A DNA stretch of 11,690 nucleotides, from the NCBI GenBank assembly GCA_016839345.1, contig JAEOUL010000351.1, positions 1 through 11,690 of the forward strand. Direction: 5' to 3'. Every line of letters starts with the position of its first letter. The stretch's first letter is position 1. A model generated the notes under the pieces. It did not search any database. It was not told where the DNA came from and saw nothing but the letters and a program-made list of their open reading frames with translations. The translations under genes were made by a program, and so were the position numbers. Of the stretch, positions 7,264 to 11,690 are shown piece after piece. The DNA comes from Candidatus Thorarchaeota archaeon. Its GTDB lineage: Archaea > Asgardarchaeota > Thorarchaeia > Thorarchaeales > Thorarchaeaceae.

Positions 7264-7275
7264 CAGTCTTTTAAG
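7264..7275 (+). promoter_or_regulatory. Candidate promoter of the signal-peptidase operon
   Basis: TCTTTTAAGAAA is a box-A-like sequence. It would start transcription near 7297, downstream of an in-frame ATG at 7278 but well ahead of the ATG at 7347. The position therefore supports the later start and a leader of about 50 bases. Confidence 0.35.
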
Positions 7276-7333
7276 AAATGAGGTGGTCTCGAATAGGAAT
7301 ATCTAGAGTAAAGGTTAAACAGTGGAATGTTCA

Positions 7334-7338
7334 AGGAG
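7334..7338 (+). promoter_or_regulatory. Ribosome binding site deciding the start at 7347
   Basis: AGGAG sits eight bases ahead of ATG 7347. No comparable site precedes the earlier in-frame ATG at 7278. It supports the shorter 159-residue product. Confidence 0.6.
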
Positions 7339-7346
7339 TACTTGAT

Positions 7347-7826
7347 ATGTCAGATCATTGTGACGAAAAAACATTGGATACTGAAGAAGGAATTATTGTA
7401 GATACCTCTCTTGATATCCTGCGAAAAGCAGCTAAGAAGGTACTCTATGAATTCAATGAACGCATCATTGACATGGACGGTGAACCTCGAGCTGATGAGA
7501 GTGAGATTCAATCCGGTGATACTGTTCTGTTTATTGAAACCATACCGACTTGTCCAGCTCGTGTAATTGCTGTTAAAATAATCAGAAATTTTTGGTATGT
7601 GAATGCAACTTCTGAAACCCCAAGGGGCGGGTATCCTTCTGGGAGGGATGCAATGAAAGCTGCAGATCTTGATGAGCAGAATCTTCGGATACTAGAGGAG
7701 TTTCTTATCGAAAAAGCTGGCAAAGATAAGGTGAGAGATGTTAACGAGTGGAAGCCTGATTTAAGAGGTGAAGCTGTTAATGTGCTTGGTCTCATCAGCA
7801 GTGCAACCAAAAAATGGCAGCGTTAG
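7347..7826 (+). CDS. Hypothetical soluble protein, first gene of the signal-peptidase operon
   Basis: I do not recognise this 159-residue protein. The start at 7347 is chosen because AGGAG (7334-7338) lies eight bases upstream. An in-frame ATG at 7278 would add 23 residues but has no such site and probably lies before the transcription start. The protein is acidic at its front (SDHCDEKTLDTEEG), with an amphipathic helix near residues 21-40, a strand pair near 57-85 (SGDTVLFIE and ARVIAVKIIRNFWYV), a TPRGGYPSGRDA turn (91-102) and C-terminal helices. There is no signal peptide or membrane segment. The signal peptidase gene begins 56 bases downstream on the same strand, which suggests co-transcription. 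I cannot assign a function. Confidence 0.65.
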   Translation: MSDHCDEKTLDTEEGIIVDTSLDILRKAAKKVLYEFNERIIDMDGEPRADESEIQSGDTVLFIETIPTCPARVIAVKIIRNFWYVNATSETPRGGYPSGRDAMKAADLDEQNLRILEEFLIEKAGKDKVRDVNEWKPDLRGEAVNVLGLISSATKKWQR

Positions 7827-7882
7827 TTAGTCAGTCAATTTTATATTACAGCTGAGGTTACGACGCAGAGGAAGTCAGTAAT

Positions 7883-8467
7883 ATGGAGCGCGTTCGTCAG
7901 ACTCTTAAATGGAATCAATGGCCTGAATTTGTTAAGACTGGCTTTATCATATTACTGATAATTGGTGGTACCCTTGGAGCTTTTGGTCTAATCACGATTG
8001 GGATGGGGACTTCAACTCCATTAGTTGTTGTGACTAGCGAGTCCATGTCACCAACTCTTGAGCGAGGTCATCTTCTAATTCTGCAACACCAATCAGCAGA
8101 AGATATCGAGGTCGATGATATCATTGTCTTCCATGCATCATGGCATACTGAAGCTCCAGTCGTACATAGAGTAATTCAAAGAGAGTATATCGATGAGGAG
8201 TACAGATATTACACTCAAGGGGATAATAATTTCCATCAGGATCCGACATACACTGTTTATGAAGATATTATGGGAGTTGTTGTAGCAGCAATTCCTGTTA
8301 TTGGATACATCACTTTGATTCTGCAAGAACCTGGAGTTTTGCCTTTGGTTGTCATTGTGCTCTTTGTGATAATCATTCTTCCAGAGTTTTTGCCAAAGAA
8401 AGAAGCAGAAACTACTACGCCAAGTGACATTAACACCCAGACAGACAATGATGTACTTAATGCCTAA
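7883..8467 (+). CDS. Signal peptidase I, archaeal/ER (Sec11) type
   Basis: This 194-residue membrane protease removes signal peptides from Sec-exported proteins at the outer face of the membrane. Residues about 17-41 form the N-terminal anchor. The catalytic motifs follow: TSESMSPTL with nucleophile Ser54, VVHRVI with His95 in place of the bacterial Lys, and TQGDNN with Asp114, plus Asp120 in the DP that follows. IPVIGYITL (137-145) is the conserved hydrophobic strand region, and residues 151-168 form a second membrane segment ahead of a polar tail. The His arrangement marks the archaeal/ER class and is the best taxonomic clue in the window. AGAGGAAG lies upstream of the ATG at 7883. The next gene on the strand, 27 bases further, encodes an exported protein likely to be a substrate. 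SipW-type bacterial enzymes share this class, so it is not absolute proof of archaeal origin. Confidence 0.93.
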   Translation: MERVRQTLKWNQWPEFVKTGFIILLIIGGTLGAFGLITIGMGTSTPLVVVTSESMSPTLERGHLLILQHQSAEDIEVDDIIVFHASWHTEAPVVHRVIQREYIDEEYRYYTQGDNNFHQDPTYTVYEDIMGVVVAAIPVIGYITLILQEPGVLPLVVIVLFVIIILPEFLPKKEAETTTPSDINTQTDNDVLNA

Positions 8468-8469
8468 AA

Positions 8470-8498
8470 GGAGGATTGTGATAACTCCTAATCCATGA
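8470..8498 (+). other. Possible 6-codon leader ORF coupled to the surface-protein gene
   Basis: GGAGG (8470-8474) lies 20 bases from the ATG at 8495, too far to serve it directly. A GTG at 8478 starts a 6-codon frame (VITPNP) whose TGA (8496-8498) overlaps the ATG at 8495 as ATGA. This could be a leader giving translational coupling, or chance. The spacing of three bases from GGAGG to GTG is short. Confidence 0.25.
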
Positions 8499-9592
8499 CC
8501 CTTCAATGTACCCGGAAATATTCCAGTATTGTTTTACTTTCCATCCTGACTCTGATGATTATCATTCCACCAGTAATAGATAGCTCTGCAGCATCAAATT
8601 TGACGATTATTGATTATGAGTTGGAGGGTATTTTTGCGAATACTACTCAATATTTCGTGTTGTGGATTCGAGGAGAACTATCTGTACCTTTGGAGGTCAA
8701 TGCATCTGTCCTTGAATTTGTAGGATCTACAGGTTGGCCGCAGCTTTCTATTCAAGTTTTCGAGTTTGAAGACTATACTTACAGTGTTGGAGAACTAGCA
8801 AGTTGTGGAACAAGTGATAACTACACATGTCGATTGAATTTCGACGCATTGGGTCATAGCAAGTATGTTATTGCAGTAGCTAACCTAGACCCATTAGATG
8901 ATGCTGTGTATAACATAACGTTTTCTTCATCAGAAAATATCGACTTTCAATATACATCAATATTTGACATCGATGATATTACTGAACCTCAATCTAATAC
9001 AATCTCAATCACATATTTCCACAGTACCAATCCATACCTCTTTCGTTTCGAGAGTAGTGGTGATTCACGTGTTGTAGTGGAGTATACACCTTATAGCACA
9101 ACTGAAGAACTCTACTTCATGATATACAACAAAGGTAACACTACTGATCTGTTCGTAGGAATTCTTGGGTTGCCATATATTGATCCCTATCCATCATTAA
9201 CAGCGTTCATCATTGATTTCGATGACTATGGAGAAGAGGACAAGGAGGTCCTATATCTTTGGACCATTTCCAATTTCTCATGCAGTGGGGTTTTCAAATG
9301 TGAGAGTGGACATCGGTATAATTTTTGGATTGACCTAGGATATTGGAGACCTGATTTGTATGTGTTTTTTGATACTTTTAACAAGGAAGAATTGAACTTT
9401 GAACCCGAGCTCTTTGCAGAAAACCCGGAAGGTGTGGTTTCAGTAAGGTTATCCCTCACAGATCCATGGATAGAATATCAAAACCTACAGCGCGATACTT
9501 TCAATTACTTTCTTGGAATAGGAGGGCTTGCAGCAGCGGGAAGTGGAGTTTTTCTGTTTTCCGTCTGGTACTACCGAAGAAGGTACCATTAG
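8495..9592 (+). CDS. Membrane-anchored surface protein of unknown function
   Basis: This 365-residue protein has no family I recognise. It has a signal peptide (basic Arg7-Lys8, hydrophobic residues about 11-26, likely cleavage after SSA or SAA near residue 32). A long beta-rich exterior part follows, then one membrane segment (about 338-360, LGIGGLAAAGSGVFLFSVWYY) and the basic tail RRRYH. That gives a type-I topology with the bulk outside. The exterior part carries many N-x-S/T sequons (NLT, NTT, NAS, NYT, NIT, NFS), fitting archaeal N-glycosylation, and two close Cys pairs (CGTSDNYTC and CSGVFKC) that could form disulfides. It lies just downstream of signal peptidase, probably in one operon. 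ATG 8495 is the first start after an in-frame stop at 8489-8491. Its TAG overlaps the stop of the opposing gene. Surface-layer-associated or sensing roles are possible but not shown. Confidence 0.75.
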   Translation: MTLQCTRKYSSIVLLSILTLMIIIPPVIDSSAASNLTIIDYELEGIFANTTQYFVLWIRGELSVPLEVNASVLEFVGSTGWPQLSIQVFEFEDYTYSVGELASCGTSDNYTCRLNFDALGHSKYVIAVANLDPLDDAVYNITFSSSENIDFQYTSIFDIDDITEPQSNTISITYFHSTNPYLFRFESSGDSRVVVEYTPYSTTEELYFMIYNKGNTTDLFVGILGLPYIDPYPSLTAFIIDFDDYGEEDKEVLYLWTISNFSCSGVFKCESGHRYNFWIDLGYWRPDLYVFFDTFNKEELNFEPELFAENPEGVVSVRLSLTDPWIEYQNLQRDTFNYFLGIGGLAAAGSGVFLFSVWYYRRRYH

Positions 9593-11292
9593 TCGAACAG
9601 CATATCAACCAGACCAGTGAATGCCTCTGCATATCCATGGGGAAGAATGCTTTCACCTGTATCATGGATGAAACTTATCGCTGTTTCTTCATTAAACCGC
9701 AGAGTCAGCATTCTACTTCCAAGCTCGGCTGAGAGTGCTTCAAATTTGGCACCCTTGGTTTCCTCAGGGATAGCAATGACCGTTGCCATTACTGCATCAG
9801 CATCCAAAATCTTCTTGAGACGCTTTGCGGAATAGAATGCCGCGACTCCACCACTTCGATTCCAATCGTTTACATTTGGCAAATCAATACCAATGTATTG
9901 AGTTTCACTGCCTTTTACCAATTCAATAATTGCAGCCTGCTGTTTCTGTGTTCCACCACCTGATATCTGTAATTCAACACCAATGTTGAGTGGTTTTGCT
10001 GCAATTGTGATAGCTTCGACTATTGAGTTCAGCACAACATTTGCTGTCAGTTTGATAACATAATCTTCCTGTTCTACAACTTCAACCTCTTTCTTTTCAA
10101 ACAATATCTCATCTAGACGAGAAATCAGATGTCTAATAGATTCTCGAGGAACTCCCTTACTCTTATTGAATGCTGCGTCTATATCTGATTCAGAATATGG
10201 AAACAATAAATCAGGAGGTGCCTCAATGTTCTGTTGTGGCCAATACCTGTTCATGGATTCAGTTACAAACGTTGCAACATCATCTTTTGAAAATGGTTTA
10301 AGATGCACTGGAGACTCCATCCTAGATTTTGTAGGACCATCTGCGAGAGCATATATTCGGTCCCAAATATCAGTCAGGCATGAGGTAATGATCACAAAGT
10401 TCTGTGTTTCATTGTAGAGCCGCTTCAAGATTTCAAGAAAGTGTCGTTCAGCTTCTTCTCCGTACGCATTGTAAGGTCCTTCCATCTCATCAACAAATAG
10501 AACGATAGGTCTCTCTGAGCCTTCACCTAGAATCTTCAACATGGCCAACGTGACATCATCTTCTTCTAGGAATGTCCTGACTCCCAGGCGTTCTAGCTCT
10601 GATTCATTGAGAGCACCTCCTAGTAACCATCTTCTTGCCAAGTCCTTCGTTGCTGGATCAAGACGATACCTGAGTAATGCTCTTACAGCATCTGACGAGA
10701 TGCCGGGATATTCTACCATCAAACGCTCCAAGGCATATGTGTAATCATAGATTTCATGAGTAACTCCTTTCACTCCGCCAAATTTCGAGATAAGCATATC
10801 AACAGCATCTTCGAATAACTCATCTCCTCCTTCGTCAACAATACAAGCATGTAGGTGAAGGGGCACTCGAATAGGAGATGGTGGAGAAGGCACATAGACT
10901 GCTAGGAATCTACCTGCTGCAAAGAGACTTTCCTGTTCCTTTATCACCCAATAGAGGTGAGTCTTCCCCATGCCTGTTGCTCCAAGTATAGGTTGAAGTC
11001 TTGGTTTGTGATCTTTCATTGTAAATCGAGCAACTCGGAAGATAGCCCGATCAGCATCCTGATGAGGCTCAGGGATATCAACATCATCAGGTGTGTCACC
11101 TCTTGAAACATAACTCCTCAGGGGAGGATTCTCTCTAAGAATATCAAAATACATCTGTCTATCAAAATCGGGTGTGTCACTAGGTGGAGTAATAATGATT
11201 ACCTCCTCACGCGGTTTGCTAATTGATGTGAAATGATTTGAATGTACCGAAGTTAGTATTAGTATAATGGACAAAGCCGGAATCCTTAACAT
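9589..11292 (-). CDS. AAA-type P-loop ATPase with an unassigned C-terminal domain
   Basis: This protein of up to 567 residues binds and probably hydrolyses ATP. The Walker A motif GATGMGKTH is at 104-112. After a long insertion (about 135-260), Walker B IVLFVDEM is at 263-270, a sensor-1-like strand NFVIITSC at 298-305, a DPG-type turn near 318-320, and GVPRESIRHLISRLDE (380-395) resembling the sensor-2 GxPR helix of ORC/Cdc6, STAND and BREX-type ATPases. Residues about 415-567 form a separate alternating strand-helix domain (YIGIDLPNVN, AVMATVIAIPEE, RMLTLRF) with no clear match; it could be a nuclease-like or Rossmann-like domain. Its partner is unknown. The start is uncertain. ATG 11292 has no ribosome binding site and gives a hydrophobic, unlikely N-terminus, though a TATA-like box fits a leaderless start. 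Met47 (11154), or a non-standard start after GAGGAGGT (11201-11208), are alternatives. Role unproven; defence, DNA handling or signalling are possible. Confidence 0.8.
   Translation of the reverse strand: MLRIPALSIILILTSVHSNHFTSISKPREEVIIITPPSDTPDFDRQMYFDILRENPPLRSYVSRGDTPDDVDIPEPHQDADRAIFRVARFTMKDHKPRLQPILGATGMGKTHLYWVIKEQESLFAAGRFLAVYVPSPPSPIRVPLHLHACIVDEGGDELFEDAVDMLISKFGGVKGVTHEIYDYTYALERLMVEYPGISSDAVRALLRYRLDPATKDLARRWLLGGALNESELERLGVRTFLEEDDVTLAMLKILGEGSERPIVLFVDEMEGPYNAYGEEAERHFLEILKRLYNETQNFVIITSCLTDIWDRIYALADGPTKSRMESPVHLKPFSKDDVATFVTESMNRYWPQQNIEAPPDLLFPYSESDIDAAFNKSKGVPRESIRHLISRLDEILFEKKEVEVVEQEDYVIKLTANVVLNSIVEAITIAAKPLNIGVELQISGGGTQKQQAAIIELVKGSETQYIGIDLPNVNDWNRSGGVAAFYSAKRLKKILDADAVMATVIAIPEETKGAKFEALSAELGSRMLTLRFNEETAISFIHDTGESILPHGYAEAFTGLVDMLFD
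11201..11208 (-). promoter_or_regulatory. Strong SD-like sequence inside the ATPase 5' region
   Basis: The minus strand reads GAGGAGGT, followed at spacings of four and seven bases by two ATT codons (11194-11196 and 11191-11193) in the ATPase frame. No ATG, GTG or TTG is placed correctly. It may mark a real start at a rare ATT codon or simply encode Glu-Glu-Val by chance. Confidence 0.3.
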
Positions 11293-11312
11293 TCACAAGC
11301 TAGACCAATTTT

Positions 11313-11320
11313 GAATATAT
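11313..11320 (-). promoter_or_regulatory. TATA-like box ahead of ATG 11292
   Basis: The minus strand reads ATATATTC. Its centre is about 25 bases from the ATG at 11292, the distance expected for a leaderless archaeal transcript. This would rescue the longest start of the ATPase despite the lack of a ribosome binding site. The evidence is motif and spacing only. Confidence 0.3.
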
Positions 11321-11338
11321 CAGTGAGGTGGAATCTGA

Positions 11339-11690
11339 ATGTCAAGTTCTTCATTGAAAACACCGATTGGAATCGTACGGTTGCTGATCATCTTAGCAAT
11401 TTTGACTATGGTGGTGCTAATCCAAATCTTTGTAGGAACATTTTCCGGTCCAAACTGGATGTTCCTTTCTGGTTCTGCGATGATCGTAATTCTCGCTCTT
11501 CTCAATTTTGTAGAGAAAAGAGATGATCCTAACATGTCGCGTTTTGTGTTGTTTATGTTCATCGCGATGTTCGTCTGTTTCATTGCAGACCTACTAATGG
11601 CAGGAGTGTTCTACATCATTCCTGGAGAGAGTCTCATCAACGGAGTTCTATTCTTCATGATGGGACATGTATTCTACATATCTGCACTAA
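11339..11690 (+). CDS. YhhN/TMEM86-like membrane protein, N-terminal part only
   Basis: An open frame of 117 codons starts at ATG 11339, eight bases after GAGGTG (11325-11330), and runs off the window end. The product is very hydrophobic: segments near residues 11-31, 38-57, 68-92 and 101 to the end. The stretch FIADLLMAGVF (81-91) with Asp84, followed by LINGVLFFMMGHVFYISAL (99-117) with His110, matches the YhhN/TMEM86 pattern of a membrane Asp and then G-x-x-x-F-x-x-x-H-x-x-Y-I. TMEM86B in animals is a lysoplasmalogenase that cleaves vinyl-ether lysolipids; bacterial and archaeal members are little studied. If this holds, the enzyme works in the cell membrane on ether lipids (inference). 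It diverges from the ATPase gene. The rest of the gene, and any further motifs, lie outside the window. Confidence 0.75.
   Translation, partial: MSSSSLKTPIGIVRLLIILAILTMVVLIQIFVGTFSGPNWMFLSGSAMIVILALLNFVEKRDDPNMSRFVLFMFIAMFVCFIADLLMAGVFYIIPGESLINGVLFFMMGHVFYISAL

Noticed and set aside
7278..7346. Earlier in-frame ATG at 7278 as the true start
   Set aside because: No ribosome binding site, and it lies before the likely transcription start; ATG 7347 has AGGAG at the right distance.
7824..7960. Open frame beyond the TAG at 7826 as evidence of TAG readthrough
   Set aside because: The extension soon overlaps the signal peptidase gene in another frame and does not look like protein; it also shows that open frames past stops occur here by chance.
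8138..8506. Minus-strand 122-codon frame opposite the signal peptidase
   Set aside because: It covers the catalytic part of a clear signal peptidase on the other strand and shows no domain or ribosome binding site.
1..11690. CRISPR array, tRNA, insertion sequence or complete defence island
   Set aside because: No spaced direct repeats, tRNA-like T-loop motifs, terminal inverted repeats, transposase or integrase were seen; the ATPase alone is not enough to call a defence system.

Overview
The window looks archaeal. The signal peptidase (7883-8467) has the archaeal/ER Ser-His-Asp arrangement rather than the bacterial Ser-Lys pair. Several genes start behind strong GGAGG-type ribosome binding sites that match an archaeal 16S 3' end. 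AT-rich box-A-like promoters sit about 25 bases ahead of plausible transcription starts. The base composition is moderately AT-rich, and the mix of families (NIF3-like protein, Na/Pi symporter-PhoU fusion, TMEM86/YhhN-like protein, long proteins without clear relatives) would fit an Asgard-type archaeon. That lineage guess is inference; there is no rRNA or other marker gene here. No tRNA, rRNA, CRISPR array, insertion sequence or integrase was seen.

Layout, left to right. At 29-478 is a small secreted protein, followed by a hairpin terminator with a T-rich tail (510-545). At 661-933 is a 90-residue protein of unknown role whose frame stays open well past its TAG stop. Converging on it, on the minus strand, is an endonuclease/exonuclease/phosphatase-fold protein (998-1804) with several altered active-site positions. 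Next, also on the minus strand, is a 308-residue protein (1972-2898) whose second half resembles the tubby/LURP-one/scramblase fold. It diverges from a NIF3-like metal protein (2920-3873) with only 21 bases between the two start codons. The NIF3 gene ends in a perfect 8-bp hairpin terminator. A Na+/phosphate symporter fused to a PhoU-like domain follows (3972-5600). It converges, with 6 bases between stops, on a minus-strand gamma-glutamyltransferase (5607-7202) that lacks a signal peptide.

The right part holds a likely plus-strand operon: a 159-residue soluble protein (7347-7826), signal peptidase I (7883-8467) and a type-I membrane-anchored surface protein rich in N-glycosylation sequons (8495-9592). 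Its last stop codon overlaps that of a minus-strand AAA-type ATPase (9589-11292) with clear Walker A, Walker B and GxPR elements and an unassigned C-terminal domain. At the right edge, the start of a YhhN/TMEM86-like membrane protein (from 11339) runs off the window.

The genes do not form one obvious pathway. The best functional group is the signal peptidase with its exported neighbour. The phosphate transporter, NIF3 protein and gamma-glutamyltransferase look like ordinary metabolic genes. The least explained items are the ATPase, the tubby-like protein and its overlapping divergent promoter with the NIF3 gene, and the altered EEP enzyme. I see no convincing sign of a complete defence or mobile system.
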